Shown: piece by piece, positions 23,760-34,917 of the stretch
How the letters are laid out: each line of letters starts with the position of its first letter
How positions within the stretch are numbered: position 1 is the stretch's first letter
Source: Lingula anatina
Taxonomy: Eukaryota > Brachiopoda > Lingulata > Lingulida > Lingulidae
DNA: 64,000 bases
Direction of reading: 5' to 3'
Assembly: GCF_001039355.2 (NCBI RefSeq)
Contig: NW_019773603.1
Span: 373,350 to 437,349 of the forward strand
The notes under the pieces: generated by a model
Seen by the model: only the letters and a program-made list of their open reading frames with translations
Database searches by the model: none
Told to the model about the DNA's origin: nothing
Made by a program: the position numbers and the translations under genes

Positions 23760-25843
23760 TGGTATATAATTGGTTAATAAACGGATATTGGTGCATGGTT
23801 CTTAAATAGTCCGTGGACAAGAGACTCATTTTATCAATTTGCTTTTTTAAATCTTTCTGTCCAACGTCACTTTGGTCATAACTATGAACCCCAACGTCAA
23901 TAGTTCACATTGAATTACTTGTTTCTGAAACGATTTTTAACATTTTCATTTTCCTCAGAGGTCGGATGAAAAAACATTCTTTAAATTATTTGTCAGTATT
24001 GAAAACATTGTAGACCAATTTTAACCTAATTCAACCAACTATTAAAGCATTAAAACAGTGATTCAAAGTCAATGCAGTGTATTATTTGTCGTAAATACAC
24101 GACAAACTCCGTGGAAATAAATGAAAATTAAAAAAGGACACGTTTCTGACAAAACACAGTATAGAAAACTGTATATTAAATGTTGTGATATGTAGAGATT
24201 TCTTTCATGCAACTTTCACTTGAGCAATAATTGCGAGAGAATCACAATTGCATTATTTTCACCTTGAGCAACTCACATTTCCTTAAAGAAACAATATGTT
24301 AAAAATAACACTGATAATAATCTCACAGTTAAAACATTGATAGGTTTACATTAACAGGTCTATTTTCTAAGTCAAAAAGCAGTTAAGACATTGCCAGACC
24401 AATGGTTATAAACGTATTCGCAAAGTAACACGTGACTTTAGACGTTATAAAGGTACAGGGGTATATACCATTCTTGCGAAGGTGCATTTCAGTGTCTGAA
24501 AACATGGACATGTCATGATGAGATACCAGTAATAGGCATGACACGTCATTTTGTCATGATAAATAACAATAAAATGTATACATATCTGAAATGTAAGTTT
24601 CCATGTCTCCCCCCCCCCCCCCATTAAAAACAGTGATTCTTATTTAATGAAGTAGTCATAGTCGGGACCATTCATCTGTCCACATATAATGACGCACATA
24701 CACAGTTAATGCACGTCGCTGGTGGTTGATTCCAGTCTATTTTCAATAACGCATGCGCAGTTAACGCATTTATTGCATTGCCTTTTCAACATATAATGAC
24801 GCTGAGGAGATACCAAGAATTGGCATGACACTTCCTTATGACATTATAAATAATAATGAATATAAAATGTTCGTTGTCCACCAGTGTCATTTTAAAATCA
24901 ATGCTGGTGTATCAGTTTCAAAATATTCTTACATTTATCATACTTTTTTGGCAACAGTCGACAGTATGTTCTCGCCAACAATGCCCTCAAACAAGTACCC
25001 AAAAAGTTATTATTGGTCCTTGGTGAACAAATGCACTCAAACAATTTCGAATGGATAAACTCCCTCCCCCACCCCCACACCAACTAAAGGATTTGGCCAT
25101 TGGAAATTATTTTGTTACGAATATGCAGAGTTAATGCACATAAAATGGTTTGGAAATCGACAAACTGTCGAGCATGTTACATGTAAAAGCCAGTATCATC
25201 ATACTATGGGCTGTTAACTGTGGTTTACTGTAGTGTAAAACCAGCATTGAAAATAGGATATGTATACTGTAGTGTAAAACCAGCATTGAAAATAGGATAT
25301 TTTATAGTTATTAGAATAGGATGGATGATACACCTTTGTTCTACGTGTAAGAAGCCGGAAAAAAATCTGCCGTAAGCTGAGGCCAGCAAAGAAGTTTCCA
25401 AGTAAATTCTCAATAATGGAATCTCCTAAACAGTAATTTCCCTATCTTTGAGAAGAACATCATAAACAGATGAATGGTAGATAATAATTCATTGGGAGCT
25501 AATGAAGCATGGCACAGTCTGTGAAGTGCAAGGAATAACAGTGATGACATATGAAAGTGAAAAAGTTCAATCAGAACTCGACAGAGAATGTTTATGATAT
25601 ACGATGCATCGTTTCACTGTCATTTCCCCAAAGACAAATAACTTAAAATAAATTGAAAATACACCACCAAATATCACTAAATTTACACACATTTAGCATA
25701 AATGTGCTCGTTTATGGTACTGTTATATCATTAGTTCTGAATTGAAATGTGCAATCCAGAGAAGAACCTAACTCCAAATAGTCCGGACCAATTCCACCAA
25801 GATTGCCAGGAATCATGGGACAACATTCCACAAAACAGATTTG
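23760..25843. other. Intergenic stretch after EF-B
   Basis: No gene is seen. It holds a C run near 24,610; an internal near-repeat (about 24,500-24,560 against 24,795-24,860, shared GGCATGACAC core); a 34 bp direct repeat at about 25,222-25,295 (ACTGTAGTGTAAAACCAGCA); and a block at about 25,320-25,700 that recurs at 52,125-52,530. Confidence 0.55.
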
Positions 25844-26085
25844 AATGGGACAACCTTTTTTACCAAGAATGTGTTATGCATGGAAATGTAAACAGACACC
25901 ATGATTCTTATCCTAATAATATGTCCCTGGGAAGTTTTCAAATGTGTATTTTAACAAGAATAAACCAGCATCAATATGTTGCAATACCCGCTTGTCAGTT
26001 GTATAACATGATGCTGACTGGTCCTATCAATGTTAGTGCATTGTTATCAGTCTATGGGAAGCCCGCCTGCACATTTTGTGTATTT
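25844..26085 (+). repeat. EF-hand unit 3-prime block
   Basis: Runs from GAATGGGACAACCTTTTTTA through AAACAGACACCATGATTCTT and CAATACCCGCTTGTCAGTTG to AAGCCCGCCTGCAC. It recurs about 150-400 bp after EF-C, -E, -F, at 47.7 kb and at 59.9 kb. Open frames through it are not conserved between copies, so it is a duplicated flank and not a gene. Confidence 0.75.
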
Positions 26086-26177
26086 TTTGTGAAATTTGAT
26101 GATAATAAAATGATACTAGGAGCACACCATTCCACAGTCATTTATCTCTCCAAAAGTATTGGTTTATATATAGACTT

Positions 26178-26280
26178 GGTGTAGACGTTGGGGAGGATAC
26201 ATGCCAACTGCCAGATAAGTTAGCACAGGAACAAAATCTTTCACGTCCTTGATTCAATCTCCTAAGTGCCAAGTTGATAG
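26178..26280 (-). repeat. SINE-like dispersed repeat, copy 3 (3-prime end)
   Basis: On the minus strand it reads CTTGGCACTTAGGAGATTG, AATCAAGG and CCCCAACGTCTACACC, matching the copies at 19.3 and 21.2 kb. Confidence 0.5.
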
Positions 26281-26593
26281 TGGGTTATGCTTGTTAAATT
26301 ACACGATTAAATACTTTTCAGGGACATGTTAAATAAGAATAAGAACCCAATCCCACACATTATGTTGCTAGTCAGTTAATCATAATAAGTAGGAACGCGT
26401 CACATTTTATTACATGGGTTTAGGTTTGATGGGTTTATTTTATTGATATCTCCCTCCCTCTCTCTCTCTCTCTCTCGGAAACAAAATATATAAAGGGATA
26501 CTATCATTTGACAGCTTAATTTTATTCATATTCTGTCTTCTGAAAAAAAAAATGAAACTATTGATAAGTTATGCACGTGCACAAAGCGTTGAC

Positions 26594-26599
26594 TACGGT
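26594..26599. repeat. Polinton target-site duplication, left (TACGGT)
   Basis: TACGGT directly precedes the element and is repeated exactly after it at 37549-37554. A 6 bp duplication is the hallmark of Maverick/Polinton integration. Confidence 0.92.
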
Positions 26600-27170
26600 A
26601 GTAGTATGTTATGCACCGTTCAACCAACTTTTTCTGAAAATTTCAATGCAACTATATGGCACAGGAAAGAGGTACAAAATGAGGTGTATTCAGGTGTAAG
26701 CAGCCACGCACTCAAGCTGACCTCTAGGGTGTCTGCGTTCTTATCAGAATAGGGGATTTGCATGCGCGAGCTGACCTAGTTGCCCGCACAGAGTGTCTGC
26801 GTTCTTATCAGAATAGGGGATTTGCAAGCGCGAGACCTAGCATGTGTTAAGCATTATCAAATATTTGACAAGCACTGTATATCAGTTAGGCATGGGGACA
26901 CATTACCCTGGTTAACAAAGGTTTGTGTATGTTATGCACCGTTCAACCAACTTTTTCTGAAAATTTCAATGCAATTATATGGCACAAAAAAGAGGTACAG
27001 AATGAGGTGAGAGCAGCCTCGCTCTCAAGTTGACCTAGTTGGCCGCATCGCGTCTCTATGGCCTTATCAAAGTAGGACATTTGCAAGCGCGAGACTTAAG
27101 GATTATCAAATATTTGACAAGCACTGTATATCAATTAAGGCCTGGGAAAACAATAACCGGGTTATCAAAG
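26600..27170. repeat. Polinton left terminal inverted repeat
   Basis: The first ~330 bp are nearly identical to the reverse complement of the right end. They contain an inner duplicated 60 bp piece (TGTCTGCGTTCTTATCAGAA...GCGCGAG, twice). A second, more diverged unit starts near 26,927 (TATGTTATGCACCGTTCAAC again), so the repeat is built of tandem subunits. Frames inside it are not genes. Confidence 0.88.
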
Positions 27171-27358
27171 GTTGATATTGTGACGTAAGCAACACAAACT
27201 TTTAACTCGAGCCTTTAGTGATTTTCAGGAATATTCTGCTATTTTAAGCTACCCACTAACACAGTAAACGCAGCAGCAACTTTTACGAATATTTTATTTG
27301 AAGAATATTTATTGAAAACAAAGTAAAATTCGCAGCAACAATTATTTATTTGATGACA

Positions 27359-30300
27359 CTAGATATCCAAGGGTTCAGTAGACACTCCGTCGTTTAACAC
27401 GTTTCTTTTACAGTAGAAATAACTAAAGGCGTCTCTTTTTTGTACGTAATAATACATAGTGTTGTCAAATAAACGCATCCCTCTATTGACACCGCTGCCA
27501 CTCTCTTTGTTTAATAGTATATCTAAGTATTTGTGTTCGTTGATATTGTTACATTTCCTATTGATCCCTTTGCAGCTAAATTTTGGTTTGGCGCCTTCCC
27601 CAAAACAATAGTATGTCTTACTACATAAACCAACGATTCCGTCACCGACCCACTCGGCTTTGAACAACCCGGGCGTCCGTTTGTCATAGGCCTCGTGCTC
27701 TGGGGTATCAGTGCGCGGAAACCACAGGTGTTTCTCGGCTCTGTACTGTGCTCTCATGTGTGGTTTTACTACGTCTTCTAAGCTGTCCGCCGAGAAGGCA
27801 ATGTAAGCAGAATCCGTGTCCATTTCACAGTATTGAAAATCGGACGGATCCACGAATTTTAGCATGAAGTCGTAGTAAAACTCTAGCATGCGTAGCTTGG
27901 CGTACTGATACACCATCACGCCTATATGTAGAGGAAGGTCGAATTTGATGATTTTTTTGTTTAATTCAACCTCATACACATCGTCTGTAATTTGATCTAA
28001 ACGTCGAAAACGGTGACTGTTGACTTTTTGGGAAGCTTTTGCCCCGCCACAATACTTGGTGTCGCGGTGCCTTTCTTTGTTGGTCACTGTTTTTCCGTAG
28101 CCCGAGTTACCAATGAGCTTCATGGTGTCAGCGACGATAGCTTTTGTCTTGTCCCTGTCGCCCTCTCTACGAGCGTCACTGACGGCGTTTCCGAAAAGCT
28201 TGAAACAGGCCTTTGGGGTGTATTCGATTACTTGATGGATACGCGTCACGCGAAGACCGCGTTCTAAGTACCATTTTATCAGCGGGGTTGCCAAAACGAT
28301 TTTTTCGCCGAAAAAACTCCAAACCAACGAACGTCTCGGGTTGCTCATTATTTTATTTTCCTCCGCGAAATTTTTCATGTACGACCCGATGTCGTCTCGG
28401 GTAATCGTAGTGTTTTCGGAGAATTTTGATCTTATTTCAAGCGAAACTTCTATATCGCACTCAACGAATCCAAACAGATTGTCGTTGAGAATTGCATCTA
28501 GGATCTCGTTGAACGTGAGCAGATACCTGTGTTCGGTGGGGAGCGTGTACTTCTTCACGAACTGCCTTACTTCTTCACTTTCAAGTTGCAGTTTTTTCCA
28601 TTCACACTCCCACATTTCGACAAGATTGTAGCCGCTATCCCGAATGTACTCGCTATTAATTTCAGTTTCGATTCTCAAAGATTCCATGGTCACCTTTTTT
28701 GTGTCGTTTATTTCTTTACAAGTGCCATCTTTGTTTTGGTTACGGTGGCACCGATGTTCATGGAAATAACAGCCTTGGTACTGATACACGGTATGCATCT
28801 CTCGGCAAAATCCATCCACCGGTAGCCGACGGCACCCGATGGGCTTTTCCGTGCCGTTGAACTGATGCCTAATGTGTATATTGTTTGAACTGGCAACCCA
28901 GTCTAACCACTTCGTGGCCTCGCGACCCCGTGGATGAGAATATTCGAGTGTATATTCAGACTCCTCGCGCCTGCGGATAAAAGTGCCCGTAGGCATGGGT
29001 TGCATCAAACACCACAGATACAGGGCATTGGCGTCGTACCCGACGATCTTTTTGCACAGCTTGGGCACTTCAGAGGTGGCCTTTCGAAGAAAGGTCTTAT
29101 TTCTCTCGTGGTAGCGATGAAAGATGATGCTGGGACCGCCTACGATAGCATTTTTTAGAAGGTAGTAAAGAATGCATCTCCTACGTTTTGAAAGAGGTAT
29201 TTCAAAGTTAAACCCGGCACACTGATGCCGTCTTTAAACATGTCGATACCTCTTTCTTCGTAAAAAGCGAACATTTTTGCCACCGCTTCCAGCATCGGTT
29301 CAACGTCTTTGTTGTTGTACCACTCGAGGAAATCGCGCATTGTCTGCATACCGTTTTCTACCCACACGCTTTGGCACTCCGCGTAATCTTCCTCTGTGAT
29401 ATTACTTTGTTTTAATTTGGAGTAAAACGCTTCGCGGGAAGGGAGGTGAGGGCATTCCAGTGTGTCCAAAGAGTCCATCCACTCATAGGGAAAGAACCCC
29501 TTGGACACCGTGCACTCAAACGCCTTAAGGAACTAACCATAGCTGCATCCGGGAGCTAAATAGTTACAAATGTCTAAAAGTTTTAGGCGTTCCGATTTCA
29601 ACACCATGTAGTTGTTGTTGCGTTTTACCACAAATTTCAAGGTGTTCACCAACAACGGAAAAAACAATGTTTTCATGGCGTTGAGATCGTAATGCCCGCT
29701 ATTGAAACCTAAGACGGGCAATTCCATTAAATAATTACTAAATCTACGGCTAAGTTTGGTTAGATAATGCTTTTTGGGTAAGGCTTCACCATCTTCGCCT
29801 TCGTCTTCGCTTTCCTGTATAATTTTGTTGATGTCTTTTTCTATTTTTTCATTAAGTTTTTCAAAGACCCAGGCAAACTTGNNNNNNNNNNNNNNNNNNN
29901 NNNNNNNNNNNNTTTTTTGCAGGGCAACGAGACCCCTGTTGTGTAGCACATAAGACGGCAGGTCGACCCCGCAACCAATGGGGTGGCCCTTAAGCTTCGT
30001 CACGTAAAACGTGGCATTGGTTACCCTGTCTACCACCCACTTCGAATTTGGCCGCTCCTGTCGAGCACATTCTAAAATATCTCTTGTGGTCATGCTGTGG
30101 AAGAAACCATCGAGATCTTGGCGGTGGCGGATCACAGCGGGCGCTTCTAAGAAGCAATGGTTGTTGCTGCTGGGGTGATATTACCTCAGCTGCCCAGTCT
30201 CCTTGTTTCAGAGAAAAAAACCGTACGACACGTTGATCTTAAACGCCGTGCGTTGGTCTTCCAAAATCTGCTCCAGGACGTTTCGAAGGGCGTCGGGTTC

Positions 30301-30719
30301 AAGGGTGGTCAATCTAACATTTACCAGTCTTGCAGTTTGTTACCCCTCGATGATCTGGTCCGTATGCTGTTCCAGTGACTTTTGTACGCTTCAGCGACTG
30401 ATGGGTCGACGTCCGAGGGTAGAAGATCGTCAGGCATGACGACGTGGTCAGATGAAAAGGCAGCTCCAGATCCCGTTTGGGTCTTAGGGACTTTGGCGGC
30501 GGTTGCATATTGGTTAGAAGACTCGGGCGTCGAGCGTTTTTTGTTCACCGAGGTCCCCTGATCTCGCGTTTGGTGGAGGCGTCTATGCCTATTCATGTTA
30601 TCCCGACGAGTAAAGGTCTTTCCGCATTCGGGGCACGCCACCTCTTTTTTCGTCGTGTGGCTGAGCCGATGGTGTTTTAGGTCAAGGGCCCCATTAAAAG
30701 ACGCACCACAACACCGCAA
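27359..30719 (-). pseudogene. POLB: Polinton protein-primed family B DNA polymerase with N-terminal zinc fingers, disrupted
   Basis: Reading on minus from ~30719: zinc-finger-like N-terminus (CPECGKTF...HRRLH; an unusual finger before it), then the Polinton polymerase N-region (RPNSKWVVDRVTN, HPIGCGVDLP), an exonuclease motif FNSGHYDLNAMK near 29,700, and polymerase motifs YDANALYLW (near 29,040), KLIGNSGYGKT (near 28,110), YCEMDTDSAY (near 27,830) and KFSCKGINRK (near 27,570). It is the replication enzyme of the element. Breaks seen: a frameshift near 30,325, in-frame stops at 30208-30210, 30181-30183 and 29533-29535, a frameshift near 29,155, and a run of N at 29882-29912. No clear ATG is found at the 5-prime end. 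The largest intact piece, 27359-29068, holds all the palm motifs. Confidence 0.9.
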
Positions 30720-30839
30720 AACAACACAGTTGATTAAAATGACTCTTTGTATGTGATTGGATCTTGTCCAACAAAGCGGTTTCTGATTGGTTTTTGTCCT
30801 TGATAAATACTGTCGGTAAAAGCAAGTGTTTCATAAGTG
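30720..30839. promoter_or_regulatory. Divergent promoter region between polymerase and BIR gene
   Basis: Only ~120 bp separate the leftward polymerase from the rightward BIR gene. It holds two direct repeats, GTGATTGGATCTTGTCC (near 30,752) and CTGATTGGTTTTTGTCC (near 30,783), each with an inverted CCAAT core, and a TTGATAAATA AT-rich box near 30,800. A shared control region is inferred from the layout. Confidence 0.5.
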
Positions 30840-31334
30840 ATGGACGACAGTGAAGTATTCGAGGACTGTGCTCCCGATGACAAGCCTTTCTTTTTTCAAG
30901 TACCTTTTTGTAAGGACGAAGAGAGGATTCTTAGTTTTCTTAACTGGCCTGGTAAACTTCTCATCAACCCTATACCTTTAGCCATAAGCGGGTTTTATAG
31001 GGACCCCAATGCATCAAGTACAGACGACACTGTCAATTGTTTCAACTGTCGGGTCAGTCTAAAGAATTGGGATCCACTGAGGGATGCTGCTGATAAAGAG
31101 CATGAAGACCACAGTCCGCAGTGTACTATGAATACCGTTGAAAGGAGACTTACGAATCCAATAAACGTCCCTCTCAAACCCGAAAAGCGCCACGAATTTG
31201 TGCAGCTGTTTGTCACCAACGAAAAAAAATCTAACTACACAGGCAGTACGGTGAAAACACTGTTGAACATAAACTTTGATGAAGTGGACAGAAATTCTGG
31301 GATAACTTCTCAAAAAACGTACAGATTCTTTTAA
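30840..31334 (+). CDS. Polinton-borne single-BIR (IAP-like) protein, 164 aa
   Basis: The ATG at 30840 is preferred (a GTG one codon earlier is in frame). One BIR zinc-binding domain is visible at about residues 25-100: RILSFLNWP start, LAISGFYR, then VNCFNCRVSLKNWDP and EHEDHSPQC. This supplies the C-x2-C, His and Cys zinc ligands and the Gly/Trp core of the BIR family. No RING, CARD or second BIR is seen; the C-terminal ~65 residues are basic/polar and unrecognised. BIR proteins inhibit caspases or act in cell division. Here it is probably a captured host gene that could restrain host cell death during element replication; that is inference. The frame is fully open although neighbours are broken. 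It lies between the divergent polymerase and the integrase. Confidence 0.85.
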   Translation: MDDSEVFEDCAPDDKPFFFQVPFCKDEERILSFLNWPGKLLINPIPLAISGFYRDPNASSTDDTVNCFNCRVSLKNWDPLRDAADKEHEDHSPQCTMNTVERRLTNPINVPLKPEKRHEFVQLFVTNEKKSNYTGSTVKTLLNINFDEVDRNSGITSQKTYRFF

Positions 31335-31390
31335 AGATATTTATTTAAACACATACTTTAGCCTTCTTGGAAACAGTTGTAAAAAGTAAG

Positions 31391-32483
31391 ATGAAGAGAA
31401 AACAAACAAGCCGTAATAGTAAGAAACAGATAGATGAATATTTAAGGACATTATATTACGACCCTTCCAACCCTGCTAGTTTTGGCAGTGCATTGAAATT
31501 ATATGAAGCGGCGAGAAAAGCTAAAAAGAAGATTACCCGTATGCAAATCGAAGAGTTCTTGACAAAACAAGCAAACGTCAGAAAAAGATTCCATACCAAT
31601 CGTGTTGTTGTTGGTCGTACAGATCAGCAATGGCAAGCAGATTTAGCTGACCTCAGCAAATTATCAAAATACAATAAAGGAATGAAATTTTTGTTAACTG
31701 TGATTGATGTTTTTTCAAAGTACGCATGGGCTGTGGCCATCAAATCAAAAACTGCTGATAGTGTGTTGGAAGCGTTTAATAATATTTTAGCAGAAGGCCG
31801 AAAACCGGCAATTTTACAAACCGATGCAGGAACAGAATTTACAAATAAAAAATTTCAGGCATACCTGAAGGAACAAGAAATAGCCTTTTTCACAACAAAG
31901 TCGGAACGAAAAAGTTCGATAGTCGAAAGGTTTAACAGAACGTTAAAATCTCGCATGTACAAATATTTCACCGCCAACAATACACTTACATATTTATACG
32001 CACTTGACCAACTTTTGAAGGGATACAACGCAGCTAAACACAGGAGCATTGGTATGTCACCAACAGAAGCGTCGAAAGAAAACAACTCAGACTTGGTGTG
32101 GAAAAAACCTTTACGGGGATACAATATTCAAAAAAGCAAAGTTTAAATTCAACACTGGAGACACTGTTAGGTTGAGCAAGTATAGAACTCCATTTGTCAA
32201 AGGCTACGAGCAGGGTTGGACACAGGAGTTGTTTACAATAACGCAGCGTTTAAACAGGTCACCGCCCGTCTACAAGGTGGAAGATTACGAAGGAGAAGAG
32301 ATAGAGGGTGTCTTCTACGAACCTGAAATGATTCGTGTTGTGAAGAAAGACGATGTGTACATAGTCGAAAAACTTTTAAAATCAAGAGGCAAGGGTAAAT
32401 CGAGGGAACATTTTGTAAAATGGCGAGGTTATCCAGAAAAATTTAACAGTTGGATCAAGGCAGCAGATGTTAAAACGGTATAA
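31391..32483 (+). pseudogene. INT: Polinton retroviral-type integrase with chromodomain, one frameshift
   Basis: The ATG at 31391 is chosen. The rve-type core shows the DDE triad: Asp in WQADLADL, Asp in LQTDAGTEF and Glu in SIVERFNRTLK (near 31,630, 31,820 and 31,925). After the core the frame ends at 32146. The following sequence continues the protein in another frame (TGDTVRLSKY, then chromodomain residues VEKLLKSRGKG, FVKWRGYP, NSWI) to 32483. The break maps close to the A6 run at 32101-32106 and fits a one-base indel, real or a sequencing error. The enzyme cuts and joins element ends to target DNA, giving the 6 bp duplication; the chromodomain may steer it to chromatin marks. An N-terminal HHCC finger is not obvious. 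Confidence 0.9.
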
Positions 32484-32520
32484 ATGATATTTCGTTTTCC
32501 CCGGAGCTCCAGTTGAAGCG

Positions 32521-33251
32521 ATGGCCTCGTCTTTTCATGTTATCTTACCTTCTAACAGCAGCTTTAAGTATTTTCCAAAGAATAAAGCTAGTCATTTCAA
32601 ACAAAGTTGTCGTCAACCTTATATTTAGATGGTGACTACGAAGTTGCCTTAGTGGAACTTCAATATCCAAAAACATGGAAAAATCTAAAAGATAGTGCTC
32701 TGATGTATTATGATGGACTGACGACAAATACATTGTCTATCCCTGCTGGATACTATCGAACCATCAATGACCTCATAACTACAATCCACGATGACCTATC
32801 AACTGTTGGAAAAACAAACATCACACTAGGATATAATATTATATCGAGACGAGTTACAGTTCATTTACGTTCCGGTGCAAGTATCAATTTTACCGGTGAT
32901 GTAGGAAAGATGTTAGGTTGGGTAACGGACACGAGGGTAACTTCAGACGTGATAGCTCCTAACCCTCCCATTATGACTCTAGGCTTTAATTCGCTATATG
33001 TATACGCGGATATCATACAAAATCAGTTGGTGGGGGATACGTCTGCAAATTTACTGAAGATCGTTGGTGTCAATGGTAAACGTGAGGAAGTTGTTACCAA
33101 AACATTTGATTCACCTATTTACATCCCTTTGAATCAACATCACATCGATACCATTCGAATAGATATATGTCGCGACACGGGTGAACTTGTGCATTTCGAT
33201 AGTGGGAAGACGATTGCGACGTTACATTTTCGCCGAAAAAGTTTACTGTAA
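32521..33251 (+). pseudogene. Polinton minor capsid (penton-like) protein, one frameshift
   Basis: The likely start is ATG 32521 (MASSFHVILPSNSSFKYFP), whose frame meets a stop near 32,627. The remainder is open in another frame from about 32,607 to 33,251, with WEVALVEL-like EVALVELQYPKTW, LYVYADIIQNQLVGD, IYIPLNQHHIDTIRIDI and DSGKTIATLHF. These are typical of the Polinton single jelly-roll minor capsid. A single missing base in a short A run near 32,600 would explain the break. It lies 3 bp before the next gene, in a capsid-gene run. Confidence 0.85.
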
Positions 33252-33253
33252 CA

Positions 33254-33607
33254 ATGGATCCTGTTTATCAAGCCCTAGTTAAAAGATACGAGACACAGGC
33301 GGGTGGTGGCTCTATACACAAGTTCCATGGTACAAGGATTCAACGGGGTGGTGGTAGGTTACATCCACCTCGACGTGCTGAAATATTGCAAGTGCATAAA
33401 ACTGTTGCTTCAAAAAAGAACATGGCTGTGAAAAGAAAACCTAAAAAGAGAGGTGCACCTGACCTGTACCTGGATGGTGACGTCATAAGAAAAGCTTTAA
33501 ACTCCATGACTATAAAGAAGAAAAGATCACCTCAAGTGGTCAAAAGTCCAAAAGTTCGCAAGACACATCGGTCACCTGCAGTCAAGACACGAGATACAAA
33601 TTTTTAG
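33254..33607 (+). CDS. Small basic Polinton protein, possible core or pX-like protein, 117 aa
   Basis: Starts MDPVYQALVKRYETQAGGG and is very rich in Lys and Arg, with Gly-rich spots (GGGSI, RGGGR) and basic runs (KRKPKKR, KKKRSP). No enzyme motif is seen. Its place between minor and major capsid genes and its charge fit the small DNA-binding or virion proteins found at this spot in Polintons and adintoviruses; no closer identification is possible. The frame is intact and starts 3 bp after the minor capsid stop. Confidence 0.7.
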   Translation: MDPVYQALVKRYETQAGGGSIHKFHGTRIQRGGGRLHPPRRAEILQVHKTVASKKNMAVKRKPKKRGAPDLYLDGDVIRKALNSMTIKKKRSPQVVKSPKVRKTHRSPAVKTRDTNF

Positions 33608-33609
33608 AC

Positions 33610-34917
33610 ATGAACGACCCAATTGTAAAAACAAAACTTGATTTATTTACCAATATTAGGGATCATTATCAAACGGATATTGAAAGCACTGTAGATGAGG
33701 AAATTCGACCGACGACTGCTGTGTCACAGGTCAGCAGTGTCTTTGAGTTTGTCATCAAAGGCACACCTGACGAATATATCGACCCCACTCAAATTAACTT
33801 GTATGTAGAGGGACAGCTCAGTAAGGCTGACTTGAGCAGTTTAGACATTGGTCAAAACACATCGGTAGTGAACAACACGCTTCACTCATTATTTGCATCA
33901 GTGGACATTGAGCTTAACGACAATTTGATAACCCTTGGTCAAAATTATGCTTACCGAGCCTACCTTGAAAACCTATTGTACTACGGAAAAAGTGCAAAGG
34001 GTACATGGCTTACTAGCGAAATGTGGTATAAAGACACTGCCGGTCAAATGAACAGTACAAATGTTAGTGGCGACCCTGGAAACAAGGGGTAACAAGATCG
34101 CGACTTTTGGTTTCAGCGTAGTAGGAAAGTGGAGATGTATGGTCGACTGAAAATCGATTTGGCAAATCAAGAAAAACTACTTTTGAACAACGTGGACGTG
34201 CAAATCAGGCTAAGAAGAACACCCGATGCATTCTGTTTGATGTCAGAAACTAAAGACAAAAATGAAAAATTTTTGATCAACAACATCTCTCTTTTTGTGA
34301 GGAGAGTCAAAGTATCCGATCGGCTGAAATCGGCCCATGACAGTATATTGACCAAACATGTAGCCTGCTATCCTCTTACAAGAAAAGAAGTAAAGGTTAT
34401 AAATTTGCCTAACGGAGTCAGAAATGCTAATCTTGATAATATTTACATCGGGACTATGCCGAAACGTATCATTTTTGGAATTGTTGACGATGATGCCTTT
34501 TCGGGAGTCTATGACAAAAGCCCTTTCTTATTTAACCATAATGATTTAAAGCATTTGCGATTAACGGTGGCAGGGGAGCAAATTCCATTCAAGCCTTATA
34601 ATTTTGATTTTTCCGTCAACGAAGGTTTGAACTATATAAGACCTTATTACGACCTTCTTTTGTCAGTTGGCGCTGCTGGTGGCGAGAGTGATATAGATGT
34701 GTCTAGACTTGATTACCTGTACGGAAACACGCTTTTTGGCTTCGATCTGACAGCAGACAAAAACTTTGAAAACTATATTTCACCAACAAGACAAGGAACA
34801 CTCAACATTAATCTAGAATTTGATAAAGCCACCAACAACAGCGTCTTGGTTGTTTTGGCAGAATTTGATTCTGTTATAAAGATTGATCAACGTCGCAGTG
34901 TTTACATTGAGTATTGA
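33610..34917 (+). pseudogene. Polinton major capsid protein (double jelly-roll), one premature stop
   Basis: One frame of 436 codons from ATG 33610 to TGA 34917 is interrupted only by TAA at 34090-34092. Family features before the stop: INLYVEGQ and NYAYRAYLENLLYYGKSAK. After it: VEMYGRLKIDL, NNVDVQIRLRRTPDAF and GRLKID-type strands, LRLTVAGEQIPFKPYNFDF, and a C-terminus with LNINLEFDKATNNSVLVVLAEFD. These fit the Polinton hexon-like capsid. Translation would stop after about 160 residues. The gene overlaps the protease by 4 bp (ATGA). Confidence 0.9.

Noticed and set aside
25747-26184. 145-codon plus-strand frame
   Set aside because: It runs through the EF-hand 3-prime block. Other copies of the block carry stops and indels in that frame, so it is not coding.
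26552-27010. Two frames in the left Polinton repeat, matching frames in the right repeat
   Set aside because: They are conserved only because the inverted repeats are copies of each other. They lack any domain and are broken by inner duplications.
28013-28896. Several 60-100 codon frames on the plus strand
   Set aside because: All are shadows of the minus-strand polymerase, which has diagnostic motifs.
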